From the NCBI GenBank assembly GCA_002812745.2, contig NCSJ02000007.1, forward strand, positions 186,001 through 250,000: a stretch of 64,000 nt of DNA, in the 5' to 3' direction. Positions 33,151 through 44,619 of this stretch are shown one piece after another. The first letter of the stretch is position 1; every line of letters starts with the position of its first letter. The DNA comes from Scytalidium lignicola. Taxonomy: Eukaryota > Ascomycota > Leotiomycetes. The translations under genes and the position numbers were made by a program. The notes under the pieces were generated by a model. That model made no database searches. It had not been told where the DNA came from and saw only the letters and a program-made list of their open reading frames with translations.

Positions 33151-35699
33151 GGGGATACTTAAATCCACCCGCAACATACCTAAATCCACCCAAAATCGCC
33201 GGTGTCGGATGCGCCCGGACCATCGCGTCCCATAGTAATTTATTAGTAATTTCATGATCCTGTAATATCCTTTGTTCAAAACATTAAAATTCGCGTTTCT
33301 TCAGATACGCGTTTTGTAATATATTACTGTACTTTCGTAGAATTGAAGTTATTTCTACTCGCTTTTTGATCTTTTTCCGCTTGAAATGACTACTCTTACA
33401 CCATCTTCATGTGGCCCTCCTCCCCCAGAAGCATTATACGCTGATTTAGCCTCTTTATTTGCTTCAATTCAAGCTTTCGCACGTGCAAATGGATATGCAT
33501 TTGTCATTCGGAAAAGTGACCCACGAAAAGTGGTTTATACTTGCGACTGAGCTGGGAAATACCAATCCAAAGGCAAAAAGACAGATATACACCCATCGAA
33601 ACAGTGTAATTCAGCTACCAAAAAGTGCGATTGCAAAATGGCAGTGATTGCTAAAGTGGAAGGAAATGAGTGGAGGTTAAAGGTCTTGGAATCTACATAT
33701 AATCACAATGCCTTAGCAGCATTTATAGCTTATACAGCATACTGAATGGCTGCTCTGGATGTTGAAATTCGTGCACAGATCTTGTCCAAAGCGTTATCTG
33801 GAATACGGAATGCTTAGATTTTGAGTACCCTTCAAATTGAGTATCTAGAAGTCTTGATTACTAGTAGTGATATTACGAATATCATTCAAGCCGNGNGATT
33901 ACAGTCTTTAGCAGGCTGGACTCNAATTCAGTGGCTGTTGTATGTTTAAGCATACTCCTTTGCCTTAACTTTACTAACAATTCAGGGCAAAACTTAAGGA
34001 ACGGGGTTTTAATCCGACATATTTAACTAATTCCTCTAACAACCTGGTTTACTTGTTTTACGTTTATCTAAACGCACTTACACTTTACCAATAATATCCT
34101 GATATATTACTAATGGATTGCATATATAAAACCAATNGATTTCGTATGTCATTACTTAATATATGTGNTATAACTGGTGGTAATAAAGTGGTTCAATTTG
34201 GATTGGCATTCCTNTNAGAAGAAACNGAGAAATCATATANCTGGGTTTTGAGTTGGTTTCNGGAGATGATGGAANAGTACAATATTANAGAGTTACTCTC
34301 NATAGTAACTGATAGAGAATTAGCTCTCATGAAAGGTATCGATANATATTTCCCTAATACCAATCATTTCNTTTGNNGTTGGNATGTCAATATGAATGTA
34401 TTGGCGAAAACGAAGNGATTCTTTCCATCACCGGTAAAAGAAAANGGTATATGGAAGAGACANNATACGTTCCAAGAGTTTCTGAAGCTTTGGGGGATTA
34501 TTTTGGATTCTNNTACTCTTGAAGCTTATANATNGAATCTNACTAAACTTCNTNTNTATCCACATGCAGCGGTTAAATATGTGGAGAATANATGGTTAAC
34601 CNTATGGAAAGAAAAGCTAGTTTGATATTGGATTGATCAACANCATCATTTTGGAGTACTTGTGACTTTGCTTATNGAAGGTTGCNATAGTACTTTAAAG
34701 TCATATNTACAANGTGGAAATGGTGACTTAAATGANGTGTTTGAGNGCTTACTTCTATTTTGGGCATCTTAACAAAAAGGCATNAAAANAACTATTGCTT
34801 AAGAANAACTTCGTCGAAAACATAGNATAAATACACATCTTTTCTCTGNAGTTTTAGGCAAGGTCTATGATTATGCTCTTTTAAAGATAGTAGNTGAAAG
34901 AGCAAAAGTTCCTNGAGATANAGCANTTGATATTACAAAGTGTAACTGTANGATACAANGTTCAATTGGTTTTCNATGTTANCATATAATATGGGAAAGG
35001 GAAAGAGATGGAGGTGTGATTTGCCTAGAGGATATACATATACATTGGTATTACAACAGGCTAAAAGAAAGTATTTCATCGCTTTCTAACATCCAAGGAC
35101 TTATTCTAAATCCACAGGCTGTGCAAGGGAAAGGGCGTCCTAAAGGAGCTTTGGGGAAGGGCCGGAAATCCACTACTAATACAATTTCTGGTACAAAACG
35201 TTTACCCTCTGCTTTTGAGCTTCNTAGTAGCTTAGCTCCACCAGCTTTAGAAGCTTTAACTTCAAGAGAATTAGCTGAAGGNAGAGAGATATATATCACG
35301 CGATCTNGGCGTACAGCTACAAGAGTTGGTCTACAGCGAATTCAAGAAATGGGTGAAGATATGTACGAACNTGGAACAGCATGGGAACGAGGTTATCAGC
35401 GCGGAATTTCATCGATCTATCANACAGATTCTATGGAGGAAACAGCTAAATTGATTGATGAGGCAATGCAGACTTCAGAGGCCTGGGAGGTGGTACAGGA
35501 AACCCAAGATTGTATCGAAATATTACCATAGCTTTAAAAGGTTGTCAGATAATAAGGGTATAATTGATTACATTGCGCAATCTCTTGTTGCCATACTAAT
35601 TTGTATGTGAGGCTGAGGCAGTGTTATGCCTGAGGTTGTGTCCGACACCGGCGATTTTGGGTGGATTTAGGTATGTTGCGGGTGGATTTAAGTATCCCC
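33151..35699 (+). mobile_element. Mutator-like element (MULE) with 59-bp identical inverted repeats
   Basis: The ends 33151-33209 and 35641-35699 are perfect inverted copies over 59 bp. They start GGGGATACTTAAATCCACCC and hold two imperfect copies of TAC(T/C)TAAATCCACCC. The 2549-bp body encodes a FAR1-type transposase. Many single N calls (dozens between 33890 and 35430) are spread through the body, not at homopolymers, unlike the rest of the window; this suggests a consensus of collapsed copies. No clear 8-10-bp target duplication is visible. Confidence 0.85.
33386..35531 (+). pseudogene. FAR1-type MULE transposase, interrupted
   Basis: From ATG 33386 the sequence shows a FAR1-like zinc-binding N-terminus: FARANGYAFVIRKSD, then VVYTCD, a TGA where arginine is expected, GKYQS, and CNSATKKCDCK. 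A MULE transposase core follows at about 34090-34620 (LLMDCIYKTN, ITGGNKVVQFGLAF, IVTDRELALM). A SWIM-type CxC...CxH zinc motif (KCNC...GFxCxHII) lies near 34940-34990. The C-terminal frame at 35016-35531 includes a GKGRPKGALGKGRKS hook. Stops at the FAR1 region and near 34624 and many undetermined bases interrupt the frame, so integrity of any genomic copy cannot be judged. Far-red-response-related transposases move MULEs in fungi and plants. Confidence 0.8.
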
Positions 35700-36308
35700 T
35701 AAAAATATCTTTTATTTGTTGAAGGGTGAAGTAATAGTTGTTGGTGTTAAAGTTCTTGTAACACAGTTAAAGTAACCTTTTGATGCCAAGAATCTCAATG
35801 AGTGATACGTACATGAAACTTATGTTTTCAGAGATGAAACGATGTTACAGAACAGCTGGAAAGCCAAGAGGGTTGGAGCCAAGAGGATTGGAGGGGCAGC
35901 CAAGGCGGGCTTTATAGCACAATCACAAGAGTATAATTGCTTCTTTTCTGCTTAGAAAGAGGTTTGTCTAACTTTATTGTAGCTATTACGGCTACTACTA
36001 TATACATATATATATGAGTGCACGTGATAAAGAGCAAGATCTCCCTACCACACAACAACCAAACCTACAGCTATTAATATAGCCATAATGCCACGGCCGT
36101 ATTGCTACGGTATAGCCGGTCATAAGCCAGCCTTACTGGGTATATGTTTTAGACCCCATTCCATAGTTCTAAATCCAATCAATTCAATCCTTTTGAACCT
36201 TCCCGTACATTGTTGCTATTCAACATTTGATACCGGGGAAAATATTCTCACATTCCCACACCGCATCTTCTTCACTCATTGAGTCCAACATGAACACCCC
36301 TTTGATCC
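35700..36308. other. Intergenic region between MULE and ornithine aminotransferase
   Basis: I see no gene here. The region would be expected to hold the lost 5' part of the GH16-AT3 gene on the minus strand, but no signal-peptide exon could be identified. Confidence 0.4.
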
Positions 36309-37827
36309 TTAGGAATGATTCTCCTCTTCCTTGCCTTTTAGGTTCGGTAGTTCTGCCATAGCCTCTCCAATGATCTTCAATGCAGTCTTTATCTCCTCCT
36401 CTGTTATAACCAATGGAGGTGCGAATCTGATAATGTTCTCGTGCGTCGGTTTCGCCTGCATATCACAATCAGCAGTCCGTTCCACACCATTGCATTAACT
36501 AATATAGACACAGCAACTTACCAATAATCCCTTGCTCTTCAGCAATATGCATAGATCCCAGGCGCTATGACCTCCAGTCTTCGATTCGTCAATAACAATG
36601 GCATTCAATAACCCTTTTCCTCGAACAGTCTTAATCATAGGCGAGTTGAGGTTGGTGAGACCATCACGGAGGATCTTGCCAAGGGCATCAGCTTTTGCGG
36701 TCAGGTCCTCCTCTTCCATTATCTCCAGCGCACGAATAGAGACGGCACATCCGAGAGGATTACCTCCGTACGTCGAACCGTGCGTCCCAGGCTCAATGGT
36801 AAGCATGATCTCTCTTGAGCCAAGAACACAGGACACGGGATACATTCCACCGGAGATTGCCTTTCCAAGAGTTACCAAATCAGGCTTGATGCCAGCCCAT
36901 TCCGAGCAAAGCATGCGCCCTGTTCGCCCAATACCCGTCTGGATTTCGTCGCAGATGAGGAGAACATTATGCTTCTTGCATAACGCATGGACTTTTGTCA
37001 GGTAATCATCATCCGGAACCACGACTCCAGCCTCGCCTTGTATCGGCTCCAAAATGATAGCCGCAGTCTCCTTGCCATGTGCTTCAAATGCCTCTTCAAT
37101 GTCGCTGACATTGTTGTATCGAATCACCTTCTTTGTAGATGGGATCTCCGCGCCAAGTAATGGGACATATGGGCCGTAATTATCCTTCGACTCTGGATCA
37201 GTGGACATGGTGATTGCAGCCATCTGTAATTAATTTCAACGTATTAGATTATATTCCATTAATTGTAGCACAGAAGGAAATCCAGTGACATACCGTCCGG
37301 CCATGGAAGTTCTCAGCAGCACAGAATACCAATGCCTTGTTCTTGGGTACACCTTTTACCTTATACGCCCATTTCCTTGCAATCTTAATCGCCGTCTCCA
37401 CGGCTTCAGCTCCAGTGTTCATAGGTAACACCATATCATACCCGAACACGCTCTGCACTTTCTCCGCCCACCTGGGGAAGACGTCATTGTGGAATGCGCG
37501 CGATGAGAGCGTCACTCGCTGGGCTTGTTCACACAGCGTCTTCACCAGCTCCGGGTGGCAATGGCCTTGGTTGACGGCACTGTAGGCCGAAAGAAAATCA
37601 ATGTAGTGCTTTCCTTCTGGATCCCAGACATTGACGCCTTGCGCGCGTGAGAAGACTATGGGAAGTGGGTGGTAGTTGTGAGCAGCGTATTTGTTTTCGA
37701 TTTCGATAGCAGAGCTACTTGACGTTGCGTGATATCTGGATTCGCTTGCAGTAGAAGGCTGAAAATCTGGGGCAGTGGCTTTGAGAGTGCTGCTATTGAA
37801 ATGGTTGGAGTCTGCGTGAGAAGCCAT
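36309..37827 (-). CDS. Ornithine aminotransferase
   Basis: Three exons (37827-37294, 37223-36522, 36455-36309) separated by introns of 70 and 66 bp give 460 residues, the normal length. The enzyme is a PLP-dependent class III aminotransferase converting L-ornithine and 2-oxoglutarate to glutamate-5-semialdehyde and glutamate, linking arginine catabolism to proline. Seen in the sequence: [17 protein letters not shown] and NFHGRT (cofactor phosphate region), [29 protein letters not shown] with the PLP-ring aspartate (D270), and [15 protein letters not shown] with the Schiff-base lysine (K299). The C-terminus [17 protein letters not shown] is typical. No targeting signal is evident, which agrees with the cytosolic fungal enzyme (CAR2-like). 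The gene is intact. Confidence 0.95.
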
Positions 37828-39019
37828 GGCGTTTGTAGTTTAAGATGGGTTTAGAGGTTTAGAAGTTTGATAATTGTTATATTCGAAAGTAGTCTCCTGA
37901 TTGCTGTAGGTATATCCACCAATAAAATGTAGTATATTGCAGTAATTGCAATAATTGAAGTTCGTGGGATCCCCCCTCTAGTACGTCACAAGTTACGGGT
38001 AAAGGTAATACCGAGGCCGGTCCTAGCCCTGAAGCGTAAGCGAAAAACCTCGTGAAACTCACGTGATAGCAATAAGCTTGAAGTGCAGCCTACACAGTTG
38101 TGTTCTAGCTTTTTCTTTGGTACGGAATCGATCAATATCGTGCCCTATACATATAGCCGTACGTGCCATGATATTTAATATAATTATGAGTGAGTAAATT
38201 TGTGGTAGGTAGAGTTCCTAACTAACGGTAACACATGGCTTTTTATACCCAAGCCTTATATAGGCGGAGCATCTTCTTAGCTAGGAAGTATGAGTACTGT
38301 AAGAGGTGAGTAAGGTACAGAGTATAAGTGAGGATGAGTTATTAGATTTTATTTCTTTGAATAGCTAACTAGCTATATATATATTCTTCCTCTCAATAAC
38401 ACCTCCCCTGAACCATGTTTCCTATTAGATTTTCCGCAATTATCCAATTCTGCTCCTCTTATTTTATACTCTGCTACTGTCTACAATAGTAGCCCTTTCC
38501 TTTCCTTCCCTTTCTTCTATGAAAGTATATTACAGTAGTCATAGACGTTTTAAGTGATGTGATAAACCAACCAAAAAGGGTTTTTGTGATTGGGGGAAAT
38601 CTCCCTATCATTAGGGTATATACCTGCCCTTGAGGAGAATAGCGGCACTGCCTCCAGAGCAGCGCTATTTCTTTCCATTGTTGGTAGCCTTTGTTTTCCA
38701 TGACCCGCTGTATGATATTGCTGTCCCCCTCTACCTCCCCTCCTCTCTGTGTTGAGCGATGGTGATTTTCTTCTCATGGAAAGATGATGAATGAGATGTA
38801 GAGGTCAATTCGAACAAGTTCCCGAAAGGACTGAAGCGAGTCCAAGTAGCCACGACCATCCCAGTAACAGCAAACAAAAACAAGAAGAACCCAAGAAATA
38901 TACAAAAATATTTATACATTATCTTGGGTTATATGTCGTTATACACAACAGTGGCTCGAAAAGAAACAACCCCCATCTTATCCAGCTATGCCCAGAGCAA
39001 TTCCCATATAAACGCCGCA
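37828..39019. other. Intergenic region, OAT promoter side and AT3 3' flank
   Basis: The OAT promoter lies at the left end; no clear TATA box or operator was recognised. Short (TA)n stretches occur near 38370-38386. No gene or RNA is seen. Confidence 0.45.
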
Positions 39020-40537
39020 TCATGTTTTAACAACCGGAGCCTCCAACGTCAAACCATACAACCACTGAGAGAACTTCACACTATTCCCATCAAAAACCTT
39101 AGTCACAATCTCTGCGATCCACAACGTAAGCGGTAACAATATTAAATGCGGTAATAGAACACTAGGCTCAAACCCCAATGGACCAGATTTGCTCAATGGG
39201 AATGCGTTGATCCAACCTTGCATCGTTAGAGCCTGTGTTTCTCTTGCCCAGCCCACGGCACAATAGATCCGGTCGCCGATGGTCCATAGGATAGGGCCGT
39301 GAACGAGATAGAGCGCGTAAGAGATGTGACCCAGGTATTGATTGAATCGTGTTTCGAAGAAGGATTTCAGCCATGGAATGCGCGGGACGGAACTCACAAG
39401 AGAGATGGAGGCGATAAAGAGGTAGAACCACTTGTAATCGAAGACGGCCTGCGGTTTCAGCAAGGAAAGATAATACCATCCCGGTGTCTCTGCCACCTTG
39501 TTGATGTCGAGGTCCATGGATGGGACGCCGCTGAGATAGGTGGCCACGCCGAGCATGGTGTAGAAGATTGCGGTCTTGCGAGATTCGAGACTGCTCATCC
39601 AACGTGGGAGTTGGCCCTTGGAGGCCAGGAGCTCAAGATCACAAAGGAGCATGCCCGCAACGAACATGGCGCAATGAGCCCCGTCCGCGATATAGAGGAA
39701 ATAATATATCAGCCCAACCTCGCACCACAGCCGCGCGTTCTTCCTACACCGCGAGAAGGCCATGAGGGCCGTGTAAATCGTCACACTACCCTTGAACTCC
39801 ACCGCAATGGACCAGGTGTGATAATGATACACGAACCACGGCTCGCCGCCTGATCGGAACAAAAAGCTGAAATTCTTCAACTCGCAGTACCAATTCCACA
39901 TCTCAGCGGCATACGACTCCTTCCACTCAATCACCTCGACCCAGACCCCAAATATCCAGCAAAGTGTTACATACAACCACGTCACGGCAATCATAGGCAG
40001 ATACAGCCGCAGCCACCGTCGGAACAGCGCCGACCCTAAGTTATCCCCTAGTTTGCTATACTCGCCGGCCTGGATCAATTGCATCGGTTTGGAAGACAAG
40101 ACGTAGCCCGAGATGACGAAGAAGACGGTGACGGCGAAGTGGCCGCCGGTGAAGAAGGTTCGTATGCCGGGCAAGGCGACAAAGTAGTAGCGATCTTTAT
40201 ATCCCCATCCGCCCTCGAAGATCTCTTTGGCGTCTAGGCTGCCGCGAGCCCAGAGCTGGTGGTGCTGGAGGTAGACCATGAAGGCGGCGAAACCGCGCAG
40301 GCCATCGAGCCAGGCGGTTCGGCGGAGAGGTTTGCGCGATGATGATTGTGGATTCGAAGAGGAGGAAGAGGAGCGGGAGAAGTATGCGGGACGAAGGATG
40401 TTGGAGACATATCGAATGGCTTGCGCAGAGAGGGGGGGTTTGGGCTCCGAGAGTGGAATTGGTTTGATTTCGTCCCAGTAGCCCGATTCGAGGAGGTTGC
40501 CATTTGTATATGGCGATGGTGGTTTGTTTTGTGCCAT
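39020..40537 (-). CDS. Acyltransferase-3 family membrane protein
   Basis: This single-exon 505-residue protein has a hydrophilic serine-rich N-terminus (residues 1-72), then the AT3 domain. TAWLDGLRGFAAFMVYLQHH (about 75-93) carries the histidine proposed as catalytic in this family. VTVFFVISGYVLS (about 136-148) and SIAVEFKGSVTIY are further family blocks, and the C-terminal helices include GHISYALYLVHGPILW. Ten or so hydrophobic segments are expected. AT3 enzymes acylate sugars, lipids or small molecules at membranes; the substrate cannot be told from sequence. The frame is open throughout and starts with ATG after an in-frame-stop-rich leader. It is a separate gene from the broken AT3 domain at 30157-31535, to which it is only distantly similar. 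Confidence 0.9.
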   Translation of the reverse strand: MAQNKPPSPYTNGNLLESGYWDEIKPIPLSEPKPPLSAQAIRYVSNILRPAYFSRSSSSSSNPQSSSRKPLRRTAWLDGLRGFAAFMVYLQHHQLWARGSLDAKEIFEGGWGYKDRYYFVALPGIRTFFTGGHFAVTVFFVISGYVLSSKPMQLIQAGEYSKLGDNLGSALFRRWLRLYLPMIAVTWLYVTLCWIFGVWVEVIEWKESYAAEMWNWYCELKNFSFLFRSGGEPWFVYHYHTWSIAVEFKGSVTIYTALMAFSRCRKNARLWCEVGLIYYFLYIADGAHCAMFVAGMLLCDLELLASKGQLPRWMSSLESRKTAIFYTMLGVATYLSGVPSMDLDINKVAETPGWYYLSLLKPQAVFDYKWFYLFIASISLVSSVPRIPWLKSFFETRFNQYLGHISYALYLVHGPILWTIGDRIYCAVGWARETQALTMQGWINAFPLSKSGPLGFEPSVLLPHLILLPLTLWIAEIVTKVFDGNSVKFSQWLYGLTLEAPVVKT

Positions 40538-43359
40538 TTTGCGGGGTGGAAGGTTGTGACTTGAGGGTAGCGACCGTTGTGTTCTTAATTAATTACCTCT
40601 GCCTTTGAAACAACAACACCAAAAGACGAAAAGGAAATTCCCGGTGGGAGATTCGGACTGTCACATGGAGGTTAAGTTATTCTGCACGCGCTCTCTTGTC
40701 TCTCGTCTGTTTCTCTCTCTTGCTCACATCACTACTGTATTGCTATCCCTGCTCCGCCTATCCTTCGGGATTGAAGAAAAAAGGATACAGCACAAAAGCC
40801 ACAGCAAGCGGGGGTGTGCGCGGAAAAGTTGGGAAAAGAAAGATGGGAGGGATCCAGATGGGGAAAGATATCCAATTTGCAAAAATTACAGTTATTACTG
40901 TACGGAAAACCTTGGATCAGGCCAGATGCACTAAGAGACAAGTATGTACCTTTCTTGGCTCTGCTGACGACGATCTGATATTTCCCTTGGAGTGCCGGGC
41001 TCGTTTCACATGAAATTTGGAGGAGACNAAAAAAAAGGTTGGAGTGGAGCCCGAGGTAATAGGGGAGCTTAATGCGGTGGGCTTGAAGAGAGGGCGTAGA
41101 AGTACCCTAGTGTAGTGCATAATAATAATGAAGTGTGGCAGGAAGTTTTAGGATGAACAAAGCCATGCGGGGAAGAGAAACCCAGCCAGTGGCAGCGCCG
41201 TGTGCGTTGAAGCTTTAAAAGGGGCAGATCCAATGTCAATCTCCACGGAGCTTTCTCCTCTTTCGTGATGAACTTCGTGCTGGGGTTGATCAGGGGCTTA
41301 GAGAGCTGCCAAAACTGGGTGAGAAGAGGGACGTTCCGGTACCTCCGTACAGGGTGTTGTATCCTGCACGGTGCTGTAGCCAAGTACCGGATCATACAGC
41401 ACTGTACAAGAAGGATTCGGCGACCAACTGCTCTCATTGAATCGAATCTTTACGATGTATGTTGTCATTAATCACTGGTTTATCCAAGCGTATCGGATCG
41501 ATTCGATAATCCATGAGTGATAGAGTGGCCTGCACGAATCCTCGTATTTACAATATCAATTACAGGTATCTTCCAGTTCAAGAAGCAGCAGATCAGTCAG
41601 CTCCCCAACAGGAATCCCGCGATAGACTCTTCCTCTCTTCTCTCTCTCGTTATTCCCTGCCCACCATCGGCTCACATGTGGTCTGGATTGTCTTCCAAGT
41701 ATCTGGAGGTATCGCGCCCTGCGAAATCGGCCGTGTGACTACCCACTTTGAAGGTCACAGTACACGTAACGGTCTACTGTCTACGTCCGTACACATTAAA
41801 ATCTCACAGACCAACACCGTAGAGACGAGTCTGTGTGCAGGACCATGGCTGTGGCGCTGGATGACTTACTGAGATTTCGTTCGGTTCCATCCGCCGCCTC
41901 CTGAGGAGGGCAGCAAACTTGCGTTAGGCTCTCCCCCTAAACTCCCTCCTTGGTACCGAAAACCATCATCAGCATCATCACCAAGGCATTCCACCGAAAA
42001 TTCAAACTCCATTTTCTCTGACGTCAATGGCCAGCCTTGGGAATTTGTTTAGCGCATCACAAATAGTCTAAACGCCATCGCAGCGCCAGTTTTTTTCGGA
42101 GCGGTGGCCAGTCGCATCTACTGTATTTCATCTCACACCACATCCGTACGTACCCGGTAATACTGTACTCTCAGGTACTTCCATACTGTACTATGGACCC
42201 CCGCCAGCATGAGAAGCTTTTTTTTGGATGGAAATTGAACGCAAGGAACTAGATCAATGGTCTCCTTCTCTCTCAGCCTCAAGCTCTACTCCGCTCTGCA
42301 TGAACACACCACTTCAATTCAATCCCCCTCTCTAGTTCCCACAGAATTTCTGGATTTTACTGTATCTTGGTAATTGCCTCGACAAGGGTTGTGGCCAGCT
42401 ACCAGGGCATCAAATTCTTCATCTTACTAGACTCTCTAATTTATCTTGGCATCGGAGTGCCTCCCCTTGCTCCTGGTCAAGCCCCTTTGGACGGCGAATA
42501 ATCTCCCATGCTTTCTCTTCCATGTTCCTAACCTAGCACCGCTAATTACTCCAAATTGCCTCCCCCGAAAGTAAAAGGACCTCAGGCACATGCAAGATAC
42601 ATACACACACACACTATACCCCCGCACCCATATAAGACAAAAGCAAAAGGCCGGTCCGACATCCGTGACCAAACAATTGTCATTTTTGTTCCAACTTTTG
42701 ACAAAGTTCTCGCATCAGATTTCAAAATTTCCCTTTTGTTACTACTCCAGGCCTAAAAGCCTCGGAACCCCTCCTTTCCATCCCCGCAAAGACGCTCCAC
42801 AACCTGGGGCTATAACAGCAGTAAGGTTATGATCGCCCCAAGCTCTAGGCTCTTACAAGTAACTTTTGGCCCCAGCTGTGAACCTCGGGATAGGTCTATA
42901 CAAGTACAAGCACATTTTTGCTCGTGGGTCTTGCAAAGCGCTCCCGTACGGCTCTCACAACAACCCTGACACAACAACCATATCTATCACCCATGGATTC
43001 CGCTTGAGAGATTTGGCCGATCAATGCTACCTTTGATCCTGGCACGGCCCCCACTTCCCGGTGTCAATTATCTCTCCCTCTAATCTTTTTGCATGGTTGC
43101 TGCCTCTTCCTCATTCTCTTCCTTTCTGACCCCTTTTCTTTTGGTATCCCCGCTGTATACCCACCAACAATTAAACATTCGTTTGCGCTGTGTGTGAATT
43201 GGGTTCTGGAGAAGGGTTGCGCTGCCTGTCTTTCGTTAAACCCTCGTATTTATCGATCAGAGAGGTAGAGGCAGAGGCAGAGGTAAAGAGACAAGAAGCA
43301 TCACCAGTCGTGGATGGGCAAGTGGGTAGGAGGAACACAGCCGCAGGAACACATCCTGG
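40538..43359. other. Long intergenic region between AT3 and GT32 genes
   Basis: This 2.8-kb divergent promoter region has no recognisable coding sequence; frames of up to about 120 codons look like chance. CT-rich tracts common in fungal promoters occur near 40685-40730 and 41625-41650, and a run of A follows an N at about 41027. A long leader for the GT32 gene is possible. Confidence 0.5.
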
Positions 43360-44619
43360 ATGAAGCCCATCATGGACCACAAGCACAAAATGCAGGCCAG
43401 CGTCAATCAATTGGGTCTGATCAACCTGCAGCTCAAGTCCATATCAATCCCAAGGCAGATCCAGCGCAGCCTACCACTCTACCTCATCGGCGCCTTCGTC
43501 GTATTCTTCCTCTTCAACGCCGGCAACCTCAGATCCTCATTAACAGGCCGAAGTGTACGACGAGGCATAGCCTACCCAACCTCCACCATATCCGCGCTCG
43601 AAGGCTCGCACTTCCCCAAGAAAATCTGGCAGACATGGAAAGTCGATCCCTTGGACTTCGAGCCCCGCGATCTCGAATGCGCGCGCACCTGGACCGCAAA
43701 GAATCCAGCCTACCGATACGAAGTCCTAACAGACAGCAATGACATCGGCTACGTCGAGCACCATTTTGGTCCCAATGGCCTGAATCGCCCCGATATCGTA
43801 TACATGTATCGCTCCCTGACCGCGCAAATCATCAAGGCAGATCTATTACGCTATCTAATTATGTATGTGGAAGGCGGCGTCTACGCCGACATCGACGTCG
43901 AGGCTCTGAAATCTATCGACCGCTTCATCCCTGAGCGGTATCATGAAAAAGACGTCGACATGATCATCGGCGTGGAAATCGACCAACCCGAGTTCATAAC
44001 CCACCCGATCCTGGGCCCCAAATCCGAATCCTTCTGCCAATGGACATTCATGTGCAAGCCTGGATTACCCGTCATGATGCGTCTCATTGACCACATCATC
44101 AAATGGCTCGACGACGTCTCCAAGCGCCAAGGTGTCCCCGTCTCCGATATAGAACTCGATTTCGACGAGGTCATCTCCGGCACCGGTCCTTCAGCCTTTA
44201 CCGCCGCTGTGCTGGCTGAGATGTCGATAAAACACGGCTCACCCGTGACATGGGACACATTCCATAACCTGGATGAGAGCAAACTCATCGGTGGCGTCCT
44301 CGTCCTAACCGTTGAAGCCTTCGCAGCCGGCCAGGGTCATTCAGACTCAGGGAACCACAACTCCCGTGGCGCACTAGTGAAGCATCGATACCATGCCTCC
44401 GGATGGCCGAGTAAACACCCGCGGTATAGACATCCCGTGTATGGAGAGGTGGAGAGGTGTAATTGGGAGCCGGAGTGCGTGAGGTTGTGGGATGCGAACA
44501 TGGCGGCGTTTGATGCGTTGCCACCGGAGGAACAACAGCGGCAGATTGAGGATACGGTTAATTCAGAGCAGTTGATGACATCCGAGCAGCCAATTTTTGA
44601 ACTGCCGCCTGCATTATGA
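43360..44619 (+). CDS. GT32 glycosyltransferase, OCH1-like
   Basis: This single-exon protein has 419 residues. A short cytoplasmic N-terminus is followed by one hydrophobic segment (about residues 38-54, LPLYLIGAFVVFFLF), so it is predicted to be a type II Golgi membrane protein. The catalytic region starts with FPKKIWQTWKVDPLDF, the GT32 entry motif. It contains TAQIIKADLLRYLIMYVEGG and the sugar-nucleotide/metal-binding DxD as ADID (D177-I-D179), followed by the histidine-rich end of the domain (HRYHASGWPSK). OCH1-type enzymes add alpha-1,6-mannose to N-glycan cores; other GT32 members have different acceptors, so the exact product is not fixed. The first ATG was chosen; a second at 43375 would shorten it by five residues. 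Confidence 0.9.
   Translation: MKPIMDHKHKMQASVNQLGLINLQLKSISIPRQIQRSLPLYLIGAFVVFFLFNAGNLRSSLTGRSVRRGIAYPTSTISALEGSHFPKKIWQTWKVDPLDFEPRDLECARTWTAKNPAYRYEVLTDSNDIGYVEHHFGPNGLNRPDIVYMYRSLTAQIIKADLLRYLIMYVEGGVYADIDVEALKSIDRFIPERYHEKDVDMIIGVEIDQPEFITHPILGPKSESFCQWTFMCKPGLPVMMRLIDHIIKWLDDVSKRQGVPVSDIELDFDEVISGTGPSAFTAAVLAEMSIKHGSPVTWDTFHNLDESKLIGGVLVLTVEAFAAGQGHSDSGNHNSRGALVKHRYHASGWPSKHPRYRHPVYGEVERCNWEPECVRLWDANMAAFDALPPEEQQRQIEDTVNSEQLMTSEQPIFELPPAL

Noticed and set aside
41513..41872. A 119-codon frame in the intergenic region before the GT32 gene
   Set aside because: No domain, no splice support and overlapping frames of similar length; treated as chance.
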